15,542 nt of DNA, from contig CAILKA010000605.1 of the NCBI GenBank assembly GCA_903834645.1, positions 1 to 15,542 of the forward strand. Direction: 5' to 3'. The stretch comes from an uncultured beta proteobacterium (GTDB lineage Bacteria > Pseudomonadota > Gammaproteobacteria > Burkholderiales > Burkholderiaceae_C). Made by a program: the position numbers and the translations under genes. Positions 1 to 8,007 of the stretch are shown piece by piece; the first letter of the stretch is position 1, and every line of letters begins with the position of its first letter. The notes beneath the pieces are model-generated. The model made no database searches. It was given only the letters and a program-made list of their open reading frames with translations, and had not been told where the DNA came from.

Positions 1-1
1 C

Positions 2-667
2 ATCAACTTCAACCCGCCCGTCACGTCCTACCGGCCGGAGACGATCTCGGCGTACGAGCTGGGCACGAAGCTCAGCGCCGCGGGGGGCCGGGTCGAGTTC
101 GACGCCGCGGCCTTCTACTACGACTACACCGACCTGCAGCTGCGCACCGTGGTGGGCAACCAGACCCCCATCTCCAACGCGGCCAAGGCCAACGTGCAGG
201 GCCTGGAGTTCACGGTCGTGGGGCGGCCCAGTCGCGACCTGACGCTGGACGTCAATGCGGCCTACGTCGACAGCGCCTTGAAGAACTACATCTCGCCAGC
301 GACGCGCACCGATCTGAGCGGAACCCCGCTGCCCCTGACGCCCAAGGGCTCGGCGACGGCGGGCGCGGAGTTTCGCGTGGCCACGGGAGGCGGTGCGCTG
401 ACGCTGCGCGCCGAGGTCAACTACCAGAGCTCCGTCATCTTCCCGGCCTTCCAGAACACGAGCCTCGAGCGCGAGAATCCGGTGACGCTGGTCAACGCCA
501 GCCTGCGATACGCCTTCGCAGGCGGCAAGACGTACGTGTCGCTGATCGGCCGCAACCTGACCGACAAGACCTACATGACGAACCGGAACTTCACGCGCGG
601 CTTCTACGACCTGCAGACCTTCGCCCCGCCTCGGACCCTCGAGGTCCGGCTGGGCACCCGGCTCTAG
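2..667 (+). CDS. TonB-dependent receptor, C-terminal part of the beta-barrel (5' end outside window)
   Basis: The frame is open from base 2 to the TAG at 665-667, giving the last 221 residues of a TonB-dependent outer-membrane receptor. Such receptors import scarce ligands (siderophores, cobalamin, sugars, peptides) using TonB-ExbBD energy. What is visible is a run of alternating beta-strands of the barrel: YELGTKL, FDAAAFYYDYTDLQL, NVQGLEFTV, LTLRAEVNYQSS, then the characteristic late-barrel motif SLIGRNLTDKTY and the closing strand PRTLEVRLGTRL. The N-terminal plug and TonB box lie upstream of the window. An ATG at 149 is internal, because barrel sequence continues in frame before it. A 13-bp gap separates the stop from the S9 peptidase gene, so the two are probably co-transcribed, which suggests a peptide ligand. 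The ligand cannot be read from the sequence. Confidence 0.9.
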   Translation: MNFNPPVTSYRPETISAYELGTKLSAAGGRVEFDAAAFYYDYTDLQLRTVVGNQTPISNAAKANVQGLEFTVVGRPSRDLTLDVNAAYVDSALKNYISPATRTDLSGTPLPLTPKGSATAGAEFRVATGGGALTLRAEVNYQSSVIFPAFQNTSLERENPVTLVNASLRYAFAGGKTYVSLIGRNLTDKTYMTNRNFTRGFYDLQTFAPPRTLEVRLGTRL

Positions 668-680
668 GCCCGCTTCGGGA

Positions 681-2702
681 ATGCCGCTGCGCGATCGCCA
701 GGCTTTCTACGACGCACTGGATCGGTTCACGGCGCTGCGCCGTTGGGCGTCACTGGGCTTTCGCTGGACGGCCGACGGGCGCGAACTGTCCTGGACGGCC
801 GGCCTGGGTGACGGGGCCGTGAGCCGGGTCTGCCGGCTCGACGCCGACGGGCCCCGGATCGGGCCTGCACCGCAGACCCGAGAGGAGGGGGCAGCCCCCG
901 CCTGGCGGACCTTCCCGCGCGAGACCTACCTCGTGCCCGAGTACCCCGCGCCCGAGGCGCCCTCGCCCGACGGGCGTTGGTTCGCCTCGGTGCGGCAAGG
1001 GGAGGTGCGCCTGCGCAGTGCCGGCGAGGAGCCCGACCGCACCCTCACGGCGGGCGCGACCGAGGACATCGCGTGGGACCTAGAGACCGCTGACGTCGAC
1101 CCGTGGTCTCCCGACGGTAAGTGGCTGCTCGCCGCCCGGATGGATCGGCGCGCGGTGTGGCGGGACGTGCGCACGCGCTTCGACCACGACGGCACCGTGC
1201 GCGTCGACCGCCCGCGCGTGCAGCGCGCCGGTGCGGCCCTCGACCTCGTGCAGCCTCACCTGGTCCCGACCGGCGGGGGCCCGGCGCGCAGCATCGACCT
1301 CGGCGAGATGCGCGACCACTTCCTGCGCCTCGTCGGGTGGCTGCCCGACTCCAGCGCCGTCGTGCTGCTGCGCCTGACCCGAGCGCTGGACCGTGCGGAG
1401 CTGTTCGTGGTCGATGCCCAGGATGCTCGCGCGCGGACCGTCTTCATCGAGCAGTGCCCGACCTTCCTGCGGCTCGATCCGATCATCTGGGGTGGACCCA
1501 CGGGCTGCGACTTGCTGCCTGATCGACGCTTTGTGTGGCAGTCCGAGCGTGACGGGTGGAACCACCTCTACCTGGGCGAGCTCGACGCCGAGCCCGGCGC
1601 GCCGCTGCGCCAGCTCACGCGCGGCGAGATGTCCGTGCACGACGTGGTGCGGTGCCACGGCGGCGAGGTCTGGTTCCGCGCCCGCGTGGACGGGCCGCGC
1701 CCCTACGACCTGCATCTGTACCGGGTGCCCCTTGCGGGCGGCGCCGTGCGGCAAGTCAGCGAGGGCGACGGCGAGCACGCGTGCCTCATCTCGCCCGATG
1801 GGTCGCACTTCGTCGACATGACCTCCACGCCCTGCGTGGCGCCGCGCAGCGTGCTGCGCCGCGCCGATGGAGTGGCGGTCCTCGAGCTGGACCGCCTCGA
1901 CCCCGCGCCGCTGCTGGGCCCGCACTGGACACCGCCGCTGGAAGTCGTCGTCACCGCAGCCGACGGCCAGACGGCCCTGCACGGCGTGCTGTACCGTCCG
2001 GCTGGTTTCGACCCGGCTCGACGCTACCCCTTGCTGCACTGGGTCTACGGCGGGCCGCAGATGCGCGTGGCCCCGAAGGCCTTCGCACCTCGCACAGACA
2101 ACGAGATCCTCCACCACGCCTTGGCCGATGCGGGCTACCTGGTGCTCGTGCTCGATGCGCGCGGTACGCCGCAGCGCTCCAAGGCCTTCCAGGACGTCGT
2201 CTGGCGCAGCTTCGTCGACCACGTGGTGGCCGATCAGGCCGGTGCGCTGCGCCAGTTGATGGGGCTGCATCCCTGGATCGACCCGCAGCGCATGGGAGTG
2301 CTCGGCCGCTCCTGGGGCGCGAGCTTTGCGCTGCACCTGCTGGCTGCCGCTCCTGACCTCTACCGCGCGGCAGCCTGCACGGTACCGGGCTTCGACCCCT
2401 GCGGCGGCCTGATTGCCGAGCCCTACCTGGGCCTGCCGCAGGATGATCCCGCGCCGTACCGCAACGCGGAGCCATGGGCGTTGCCGCAGCGCATCGACAA
2501 GCGCGCCCGCATCCTGCTGATGGCCGGGACGCTCGACTCGCCGCAGCAGTGGAACCTGCAGCGCATGTCGCACCTGCTGGTGGAGGCGGACATCTCGCAC
2601 CAGACGCTGGTGTTCGCCGAGCAGGAGCATGCCTTCGAAGGCCCCGCCCTGCGCTTCCACCAGCGTGCACTTCGCGACTTCTTCGACGAAGCCCTCGCAT
2701 GA
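681..2702 (+). CDS. S9 family serine peptidase (DPP-IV / prolyl-oligopeptidase-like), cytoplasmic
   Basis: A 673-residue protein with the two-part layout of S9 peptidases. Residues about 1-410 form a beta-propeller-like region with WSPDGKW and ISPDG repeats. Residues about 430-673 form an alpha/beta-hydrolase domain with HWVYGGP and LVLDARGT. The catalytic triad can be placed as Ser544 in GRSWGAS, Asp619 in GTLDSP and His650 in EQEHAF. The family cleaves short peptides, often after proline. Some members are isopeptidases that open lasso peptides. No signal peptide is visible, so it should act in the cytoplasm, unlike many secreted DPP-IV relatives. The ATG at 681 follows the receptor stop by 13 bp with no clear Shine-Dalgarno. 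The 3' end overlaps the DUF885 gene as ATGA. The family call is firm; substrate and exact subfamily are open. Confidence 0.93.
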   Translation: MPLRDRQAFYDALDRFTALRRWASLGFRWTADGRELSWTAGLGDGAVSRVCRLDADGPRIGPAPQTREEGAAPAWRTFPRETYLVPEYPAPEAPSPDGRWFASVRQGEVRLRSAGEEPDRTLTAGATEDIAWDLETADVDPWSPDGKWLLAARMDRRAVWRDVRTRFDHDGTVRVDRPRVQRAGAALDLVQPHLVPTGGGPARSIDLGEMRDHFLRLVGWLPDSSAVVLLRLTRALDRAELFVVDAQDARARTVFIEQCPTFLRLDPIIWGGPTGCDLLPDRRFVWQSERDGWNHLYLGELDAEPGAPLRQLTRGEMSVHDVVRCHGGEVWFRARVDGPRPYDLHLYRVPLAGGAVRQVSEGDGEHACLISPDGSHFVDMTSTPCVAPRSVLRRADGVAVLELDRLDPAPLLGPHWTPPLEVVVTAADGQTALHGVLYRPAGFDPARRYPLLHWVYGGPQMRVAPKAFAPRTDNEILHHALADAGYLVLVLDARGTPQRSKAFQDVVWRSFVDHVVADQAGALRQLMGLHPWIDPQRMGVLGRSWGASFALHLLAAAPDLYRAAACTVPGFDPCGGLIAEPYLGLPQDDPAPYRNAEPWALPQRIDKRARILLMAGTLDSPQQWNLQRMSHLLVEADISHQTLVFAEQEHAFEGPALRFHQRALRDFFDEALA

Positions 2703-4387
2703 GCGCCGCGCAGCGACTGCTGGAGACGGCCGACGCGGTGTGGGCCAGGCGCGAGGCCGCCGAGCCGGCGCTGGCCCTGGGTGCAGGCCAGCCCGCACGG
2801 GGCCTGCCCAGCCTGGACCCCATGCGGCTGCACGACGATGCGGCCTTCTTCGAGCAGGCGCACGAGGCGCTGGCTGGCCTGCCCGCAGCCGAGCTCGACG
2901 CCGAGCAGGACAGCTTTCGGCGGGCCTTGATGAACGATCTGGGCCACCGGGCCGAGGGCGCGCGCTTTCGCCACCTGGATTTCGTGGTCGCCCCCTACAC
3001 CGGCGGGGACCTGCACGCCGAGGCGCAGCAGGCGCTGCGAGCGCACCCCCTGGAGACGCCTGCCGACCGTGAGGCCTGCATCGAGCTCGTGCGGGACTAC
3101 GCCCGGCTCGCCCGGGAGATGCTCGCGCACACGGCCCGGCAGCAGGCGCAGGGCGTCTACCCCTCGCAGGCCGCGCTGCCGGCCGCGCGCGCCGTGCTGC
3201 ACAGCGTGATCCAGACCCTGCCGCAGGCCGTGATCCCGGCCGACGAGCGCCTGGCGCGGCTGGCACCCGCTGCGCGCCAGGGGCTGCTCGAAGCCCTCGG
3301 CTCCACCTTGCAGCGCGAGCTGCTGCCTCCCCTGCAGCGGCTGCTCGAGCTGCTGGGCGAGGAGGGCGCGAGCCGTGCCCCGGCAGGCGTCGGGCTGCAC
3401 CGGTACCCGGGTGGCGAGGCCTGCTATCGGCACCTGGCCCGCCGCCACGCCGACTGTGCCCTCGAGCCCGAGGATGTTCACCGCATCGGCCTGGAGGCGC
3501 TGGACCGCCTGCGCGGCGAGAAGGACGCCCTGCGCGCGGCGCTGCAGCCGGGCGCATCTGCCGAGGACTTCGACCGCTTCGTGCAGGCCGACCCGCGCTG
3601 GCGGCCGCGCACCGCCGCCGACATCGAGGCCTGCTTCGTGAACCATGTCCGGCGGGTGGAGCCCTTGCTGCCCAAGTGGTTCGGGCGCCTGCCTGGCACC
3701 CCCTGGTCTGTCACGCGGGCCGACCCCGCCGTCGAAGCCGGCATGACCTTCGGCTACTTCCAGCGTGCCACGCCCGCGGATCCCGTGGGCCGCTACCGCT
3801 ACAACGGGTCCGATCCGGGCAGCCGCTCGCTGATCGGCGCGGCGCACCTCATCTGCCACGAGCTGTTGCCGGGCCATCACCTGCAGGTGTCGCTGCAGGA
3901 CCAGGCGCCCGTGGTGCACCCTCTGCAGAGGTTCCTGTTTTCCACGGCCACCATCGAAGGGTGGGCCGTCTATGCCTCCGGCCTGGCCTGCGAGATGGGC
4001 GCCATCACGGGCTTCGACCTGTACGGGCACGCACAGATGCAGAGCTTCATGGCGGCCCGCCTGGTCGTCGACACCGGTCTCAACGCGCTGGGCTGGACCC
4101 TGGAGCAGGCACGTGACTTCATGCGGGCCCGGACGATCGAGAGCCCGTCGGTGATCGACAGCGAGCTGCTGCGGTACGCCACCGACATTCCCGCGCAGGC
4201 GCTGGCCTACGAGCTCGGCCACATCGGCATCGAGCGGATCCGCCAAGGGGCCCGGCAGCGCATGGGCGCGGCCTTCGACGTGCGCGGTTTTCACGATGCG
4301 CTGCTGGTCAACGGTGGCTACCCGCTGCCCGTGCTGCAGGGGCAGATCGAGCGATGGGTGGCCACGTGCCGGGCGGAGGCAGGGTGA
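2699..4387 (+). CDS. DUF885 family protein, putative zinc-dependent peptidase
   Basis: The start is the ATG at 2699, which overlaps the peptidase stop as ATGA. The frame is open further upstream, but that part lies inside the S9 gene. The 562-residue product has the usual length for DUF885. It carries the signature HELLPGHH at residues 387-394 (His387, Glu388, His393, His394) and, downstream, EGWAVYA with Glu420. Together these resemble a metallopeptidase HExxxGHH site with a third ligand in the following helix. YRYNGSDPGSRS just before the signature is also typical. No signal peptide is seen, so it is probably cytoplasmic and may work with the S9 enzyme on the same imported peptide. DUF885 proteins are generally regarded as putative peptidases; the activity of this one is inferred. 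The TGA stop overlaps the next gene's GTG. Confidence 0.9.
   Translation: MSAAQRLLETADAVWARREAAEPALALGAGQPARGLPSLDPMRLHDDAAFFEQAHEALAGLPAAELDAEQDSFRRALMNDLGHRAEGARFRHLDFVVAPYTGGDLHAEAQQALRAHPLETPADREACIELVRDYARLAREMLAHTARQQAQGVYPSQAALPAARAVLHSVIQTLPQAVIPADERLARLAPAARQGLLEALGSTLQRELLPPLQRLLELLGEEGASRAPAGVGLHRYPGGEACYRHLARRHADCALEPEDVHRIGLEALDRLRGEKDALRAALQPGASAEDFDRFVQADPRWRPRTAADIEACFVNHVRRVEPLLPKWFGRLPGTPWSVTRADPAVEAGMTFGYFQRATPADPVGRYRYNGSDPGSRSLIGAAHLICHELLPGHHLQVSLQDQAPVVHPLQRFLFSTATIEGWAVYASGLACEMGAITGFDLYGHAQMQSFMAARLVVDTGLNALGWTLEQARDFMRARTIESPSVIDSELLRYATDIPAQALAYELGHIGIERIRQGARQRMGAAFDVRGFHDALLVNGGYPLPVLQGQIERWVATCRAEAG
4375..4379 (+). promoter_or_regulatory. Shine-Dalgarno GGAGG deciding the SRPBCC start
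   Basis: GGAGG ends 4 bases before the GTG at 4384, inside the end of the DUF885 gene. The GTGA overlap plus this site favour the GTG over the in-frame ATG at 4354, which has no comparable site. Confidence 0.5.
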
Positions 4388-4899
4388 GCTCCGCGCCTGA
4401 CGGCCCGGCCCCCTTGCCCAGCCTGGGCAGCCACACCTTCGGTGCCTTCAACGTGGCGCGTGCGGAGTGGAAGGCGCCCTGCGAGCAGGTCTGGCGCCTG
4501 CTGTTCGACCGCGCGGCGTGGATGCCCGGCTTCGCCGGCAAGGCCGTGATCGACGGCACCGAGGGCGCGGTGGGCGAGCGGGCGCATTTCACGAGCCGCG
4601 CTGCCGACGGCACCCTTCACACGCGGCTGGAGGAGATCCTGCACCTGGAGCCCGGGCGGCGGCTCGTGATGCGGCTGGAGACGGTGGCTGAAGGAGCCAC
4701 GACCGCCTTTGCGGACTGGCGGCTGCAGTCCACGCCCGAGGGCTGTGCGCTGGAGCTCAACCTGTACTGGCTGGATCTCCCGCAGCCAGGCTCCGACTGG
4801 CCGGCCACGCGCGCCCTGCGAGAGGGCTACATCGCGGCGACCCAGGCGGTGATCGAAGGGCATCTGGAGCGCCTGCGCCAGGCCCTCGCACGACCCTGA
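4384..4899 (+). CDS. SRPBCC-fold (START/polyketide-cyclase-like) protein
   Basis: I choose the GTG at 4384, giving 171 residues, because it overlaps the DUF885 stop (GTGA) and has a GGAGG just upstream. An in-frame ATG at 4354 would add 10 residues. The sequence matches the SRPBCC helix-grip pattern: an early strand and helix (ARAEWKAPCEQVWRLLFDRA), a loop WMPGFAGKAV, then strands including ERAHFTSRAADGTLHTRLEE, LVMRLETVAEG, ALELNLYWLD, and a long C-terminal helix (about 140-171). These small proteins bind hydrophobic ligands in a cavity, and some are cyclases, dehydratases or toxin-antitoxin partners. No catalytic residue can be assigned. Its place right after two peptidases and before a regulator suggests that it binds or modifies the same substrate, but that is inference. 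Confidence 0.75.
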   Translation: MSSAPDGPAPLPSLGSHTFGAFNVARAEWKAPCEQVWRLLFDRAAWMPGFAGKAVIDGTEGAVGERAHFTSRAADGTLHTRLEEILHLEPGRRLVMRLETVAEGATTAFADWRLQSTPEGCALELNLYWLDLPQPGSDWPATRALREGYIAATQAVIEGHLERLRQALARP

Positions 4900-4941
4900 T
4901 GCAGCAGGTGTCCGCGTGGCTGGCGTACAGTCGCGCGAGCC

Positions 4942-5760
4942 ATGCGCAAGACCGTCGTCGCCCCTGAGCCGGTGGTTCGCCCACTCGCCTGGGCGTCGGC
5001 CCGGTTGGCGCGGCTCCTGCGCGGCCACCGGGAGCCCGGCGCTCTTGGCGAGTTGCACCGCTTCCTCGGGGCACTGGCGGCTGTGAGCAACTTCATCGTC
5101 TTCGAGTTCGCGCGCGACCGCCAGCCCGTGCTGGTGGACTGCAACTACGAGCGCGACTACATGCTGGCGCACATGGCGCAGTACTGCGGCGGCCTGTACC
5201 TGCTCGACCCGTTCTGGCGCACGGTGGTCGATGGCCGCGCCGGGCTGGTCACGATGGACGATGTCGCCCCAGAGGACTTCCGTCAGTCCGAGTATTTCCT
5301 GCGCCACTACCAGGCCACCGACGTGGTGGACGAGATGCGCTTCGTGGTGCCGCTGCAGTCGGGCCACTGCGTGCACGTGTTCGTGGAGCGCGAGGCCCCG
5401 CTGTCGACCTTCGATGAGCCGGAGCGGTCCCGCTTTGCCGACGTCGAGCCGCTGGTCAGGGCCTTCGTGGAGTGCCACTTCGCCTGGCGCGAGACGCAGC
5501 GCACGCCGGCGCAGCCGCCGCGCGCGGGCTTCGACCTGCGCGAGCAGATCGGCCTCATGCAGCCCGGCGAGATCACCCCCCGGGAGACCGACATCATCGA
5601 GCTGATGCTCAAGGGGCACTCGGCCAAGTCGATCGCCGGCGCCCTGGACATCGAGGAGGGCACGGTGAGCAATCACAAGCGCAACATCTACGCCAAGGTC
5701 GGTGTCCACTCCCAGGCGCAGTTGTTCGACCGCTTCCTGCGCACGCTGACGGCGGGCTGA
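4942..5760 (+). CDS. LuxR-family transcriptional regulator with unassigned N-terminal sensor
   Basis: A 272-residue protein with a C-terminal LuxR/GerE helix-turn-helix at about 211-265. It starts with ITPRETDIIELMLKG and has the recognition part IEEGTVSNHKRNIYAKV. Residues about 30-180 are a mixed alpha/beta region (SNFIVFEF, LVDCNYER, DEMRFVVPLQ, VHVFVER) that looks like a GAF- or autoinducer-type sensor domain, not the phospho-acceptor Asp pattern of a response regulator. The ligand is unknown. The ATG at 4942 follows the SRPBCC stop by 42 bp. A TACAGT at 4926-4931 could be a -10, but no convincing -35 is present, so it may be expressed with the upstream operon. It is the obvious candidate to control the receptor/peptidase operon, and perhaps the convergent transporter-hydrolase pair. 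Confidence 0.9.
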   Translation: MRKTVVAPEPVVRPLAWASARLARLLRGHREPGALGELHRFLGALAAVSNFIVFEFARDRQPVLVDCNYERDYMLAHMAQYCGGLYLLDPFWRTVVDGRAGLVTMDDVAPEDFRQSEYFLRHYQATDVVDEMRFVVPLQSGHCVHVFVEREAPLSTFDEPERSRFADVEPLVRAFVECHFAWRETQRTPAQPPRAGFDLREQIGLMQPGEITPRETDIIELMLKGHSAKSIAGALDIEEGTVSNHKRNIYAKVGVHSQAQLFDRFLRTLTAG

Positions 5761-5797
5761 TCCGGGCCTGGCAGCCGCAGGCCAGGCACGGGCTTGC

Positions 5798-5835
5798 CCT
5801 GCGGCGAGCCTGCGCTGGCGGGCTCTCGCCGCAGG
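5798..5835. terminator. Strong hairpin between convergent genes, possible bidirectional terminator
   Basis: CCTGCGGCGAG (5798-5808) pairs perfectly with CTCGCCGCAGG (5825-5835), an 11-bp stem with a 16-base loop that could extend by GCC/GGC after a small bulge. A second 7-bp hairpin, GCCTGGC/GCCAGGC, lies at 5766-5787. They fill the 79-bp gap between the LuxR stop and the convergent MFS stop. Neither has a T-tract, so intrinsic termination is not certain. Confidence 0.5.
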
Positions 5836-5839
5836 CGGG

Positions 5840-7192
5840 TCAGGCCGGCCCGCCCGTACCCGCCCGGACTGACGGCGACCGCGCCAGCGCGAGGGCCCCT
5901 GCGGCCAGCACCAAGGCGGCCAGCAGGCTCCCGCAGGCGCCCACCAGGGCGATCGAGCGAGGCAGGGCCATCGGCCCGTCCAGCAGGTGTTGCGACGACA
6001 GCGCGACCAGCGTCGGACCGGCCGAGCCCACGATGGCGGTGGTGGCCGAGATCAGGCCGGTGCCCAGACCGCGGATCCCGTCTGGCAGCAGGGCCTGTGC
6101 GTTGACGTAGGTGATCGACAGTGCGGCCACCGTGCAAATCCCGTTGAGCGTGAGCGCCAGCGTCAGCCAGGCAGGTACCTGCACCAGGTACGCCGCCAGC
6201 AACGGCACGCAGCACAGCGTGGCCGCACAGGCCAGCCACACCCGGCCGACGGCGCCGTGGCGACGGTACAGGCTGTCGCCGATCCAGCCGCCGATCAGCG
6301 GCCCCAGGGCACCGGCCAGCAGCGTGACCAGGCCAAAGGCGAATCCGGCCTGCTGGGCGTCGTAGCCGAAGTTGCGCTTGAACACCGTGGCCATCCAGGC
6401 CAGGTTGGCGCCGTCCACCAGGATGATCAGGGCCGCCGCGGTCACGAGCGTGGCGATCAGGCCCAGGGGGAAGGCGGCGTGGGAGGGCTCCGCCGGTGCC
6501 TGGCCACCGGCGCCGGCCGCAGCCACGTGGCGCCGGTCCTGCAGGCCCAGGATGAGGGGCAGCATCAGCAGGCCGGGTATCCCCAGCAGCGCGGTGGTGG
6601 CGCGCCACGGTTCGGCGCCGGCAAGGCCCGGCCACGCGGCGAAGGCGCCACCCTCGGCCGCGCGCTGCACCGCGCCGGCCAGCATGATCGCCAGCGAGGG
6701 CCCCGACCCCAGCACGACGAAGAACGCGCCGACGGCGCGGCCGCGCTGTTCAGGCGGAAACGCGTCGTTCACCCAGGTCATGGCCAAGGGCAGCTTCATG
6801 CCGGCACCCACGTGCACCAGCACGCGTCCGGCCACCAGCATCTCGAAGCTCGTCGCGTGCGCGCAGATCACCGCGCCGAGCGTCCACACGGCGATGGCCA
6901 CCGCCAGCAGGAGCCGGCGCGAGAGCCGGTCGCTCAGCCAGCCGCCGACCAGGCTCATCACCACGAAGGGTGCCGCACCCACGGCCCCCAGCAGCAGGCT
7001 GATCTGCACGTCGCTGATGCCCAGCGTCCGGCGGATGGGGTCGACCATCACGTTGATCGGCAGCTTGGCCAGGTCCAGGCAGAGCGTGAACAGCACCATC
7101 GCGGCGAGCACCGCGTAGGCCTGGCTGCGGCTGTAGAGGGCGCTCGCCCCGGCCGGCGGCGCGGCCGCTGCGCCCTCGGCAGGGCGGTTCAT
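5840..7192 (-). CDS. Major facilitator superfamily (MFS) transporter
   Basis: A 450-residue inner-membrane protein with about twelve hydrophobic segments in two halves joined by a Gly/Ala-rich loop near residues 215-235. The MFS signature between helices 2 and 3 is present as GGWLSDRLSRR, and DRLSRR carries the charged residues expected. It starts at the ATG 7192-7190, whose A is also the last base of the hydrolase stop (TGATG), so translation is probably coupled. The frame extends about 70 codons upstream, but that lies inside the hydrolase gene. Such carriers move small solutes by proton coupling. Pairing with an isochorismatase-like amidohydrolase suggests uptake of an amide-type nitrogen or carbon source. 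The substrate is not readable from sequence. Confidence 0.93.
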   Translation of the reverse strand: MNRPAEGAAAAPPAGASALYSRSQAYAVLAAMVLFTLCLDLAKLPINVMVDPIRRTLGISDVQISLLLGAVGAAPFVVMSLVGGWLSDRLSRRLLLAVAIAVWTLGAVICAHATSFEMLVAGRVLVHVGAGMKLPLAMTWVNDAFPPEQRGRAVGAFFVVLGSGPSLAIMLAGAVQRAAEGGAFAAWPGLAGAEPWRATTALLGIPGLLMLPLILGLQDRRHVAAAGAGGQAPAEPSHAAFPLGLIATLVTAAALIILVDGANLAWMATVFKRNFGYDAQQAGFAFGLVTLLAGALGPLIGGWIGDSLYRRHGAVGRVWLACAATLCCVPLLAAYLVQVPAWLTLALTLNGICTVAALSITYVNAQALLPDGIRGLGTGLISATTAIVGSAGPTLVALSSQHLLDGPMALPRSIALVGACGSLLAALVLAAGALALARSPSVRAGTGGPA

Positions 7193-7878
7193 CAGCCGGC
7201 CGCCTGCTTCAGCGCGCCCAGGCCCCTGACCACGTCGTCCAGCCTGGCGAGCACGCCGAAGACGCCGTCTTCGGCCGTGACCATGTGCAGGGCCGCTTCG
7301 TGCGCGTAGGCGTCGGCGCTGGCGCAGGCGTCCTGCACGAGCAGGCACTGGTACTTGCGGTCCACGGCCTCGCGCAGCGTGGTGTGCACGCAGACGTCGG
7401 TGGTGCACCCGCTGAAGAGCAGGTGCGTGATCCCGCGCGCGCGCAGCACCAGTTCCAGATCGGTCTGGTAGAAGGCGCCGTTGGCGGTCTTGTCGACGAT
7501 CACGTCGCCGGCGGCCGGCACCAGTTCGGGCACGATCTGGTAGCCGGGGCTGCCGCGCAGCAGCGAGCCCGGGTCGCCGCGCTTCATGTCGATGCCCGCG
7601 CGTCGCGCGCGCCAGTGGTCGTAGTCGCTCGCGTCAGCCAGGTCGGCCCGGTAGCCCTGGCGCGTCCAGATGACCAGGCAGCCGGCATCGCGGGCGGCGT
7701 CCGTCAGGCGCTTGACGGGCCCGATCACCGCATTGAGGGGGCCTGGGTCGTAGCCCTTGCGGGCGAAGTAGCCGTCGTGGGACAGGAAGTCGACCTGCAG
7801 GTCGATGGCCAGCACGGCTGTCCGCGCGGCGTCGAGCCTGCCGTCGTAGGGGAAGTCGAAGGGGCGAGCCTTGATCAC
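7192..7878 (-). CDS. Isochorismatase-like cysteine hydrolase (probable amidohydrolase)
   Basis: Start choice matters here. An ATG at 7935 gives 247 residues, but the GTG at 7878 has AGGAGA 8 bases upstream and begins just before the conserved ARPFDFPYDG block, so I favour it (228 residues). The Asp-Lys-Cys triad of the family is visible: Asp26 in AIDLQVDF, Lys130 in DKTANGAF and Cys163 in SGCTTDVCVHTT. Members hydrolyse small amides or ureas (nicotinamide, ureidoacrylate, biuret, N-carbamoylsarcosine) or isochorismate. The TDLELVLRARGI and VHTTLREAVDR blocks recall the biuret/ureidoacrylate hydrolase side rather than a siderophore isochorismatase, though this rests on memory only. It is cytoplasmic. 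It is joined to the MFS gene by a one-base stop/start overlap, so the pair likely imports and hydrolyses one compound. Confidence 0.9.
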   Translation of the reverse strand: MIKARPFDFPYDGRLDAARTAVLAIDLQVDFLSHDGYFARKGYDPGPLNAVIGPVKRLTDAARDAGCLVIWTRQGYRADLADASDYDHWRARRAGIDMKRGDPGSLLRGSPGYQIVPELVPAAGDVIVDKTANGAFYQTDLELVLRARGITHLLFSGCTTDVCVHTTLREAVDRKYQCLLVQDACASADAYAHEAALHMVTAEDGVFGVLARLDDVVRGLGALKQAAG

Positions 7879-7886
7879 CGGAAAGT

Positions 7887-7892
7887 TCTCCT
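7887..7892 (-). promoter_or_regulatory. Shine-Dalgarno AGGAGA for the GTG start at 7878
   Basis: On the minus strand AGGAGA precedes GTG by 8 bases, an ideal distance. The upstream ATG at 7935 has no such site. This moves the start inward by 19 codons and leaves about 130 bp between the gene and the GST remnant for a promoter. Confidence 0.6.
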
Positions 7893-8007
7893 GTGCCAGA
7901 CCGGCCTTGTAGCCCGCTCGAGGGGGCCTGACCATGGCAAGAACACGACAGGCACCCCCGGCGCGGCACAGGTATGTCGCCTGCGCCCCTCTTCGAGCCC
8001 GGCGCGC

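Noticed and set aside
149..667. ATG at 149 as start of a small separate protein
   Set aside because: Beta-barrel sequence continues in frame upstream to the window edge, so this is the interior of a receptor gene.
1080..3557. Minus-strand open frame of 825 codons opposite the S9 and DUF885 genes
   Set aside because: Arg/Ala/Pro/Gly-rich low-complexity translation with no domain, antisense to two clear genes. Long antisense frames are common in DNA this GC-rich.
2423..4294. Minus-strand open frame of 623 codons opposite the DUF885 gene
   Set aside because: Mirror of the coding frame on the other strand; no recognisable motif and no start signal.
4926..4931. TACAGT as the -10 of a separate LuxR promoter
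   Set aside because: No acceptable -35 at the right distance and the gap to the upstream gene is only 42 bp; kept only as a remark.
5987..7309. Plus-strand open frame of 440 codons across the MFS gene
   Set aside because: Gln/His/Arg-rich nonsense composition opposite a transporter with clear membrane segments and signature.
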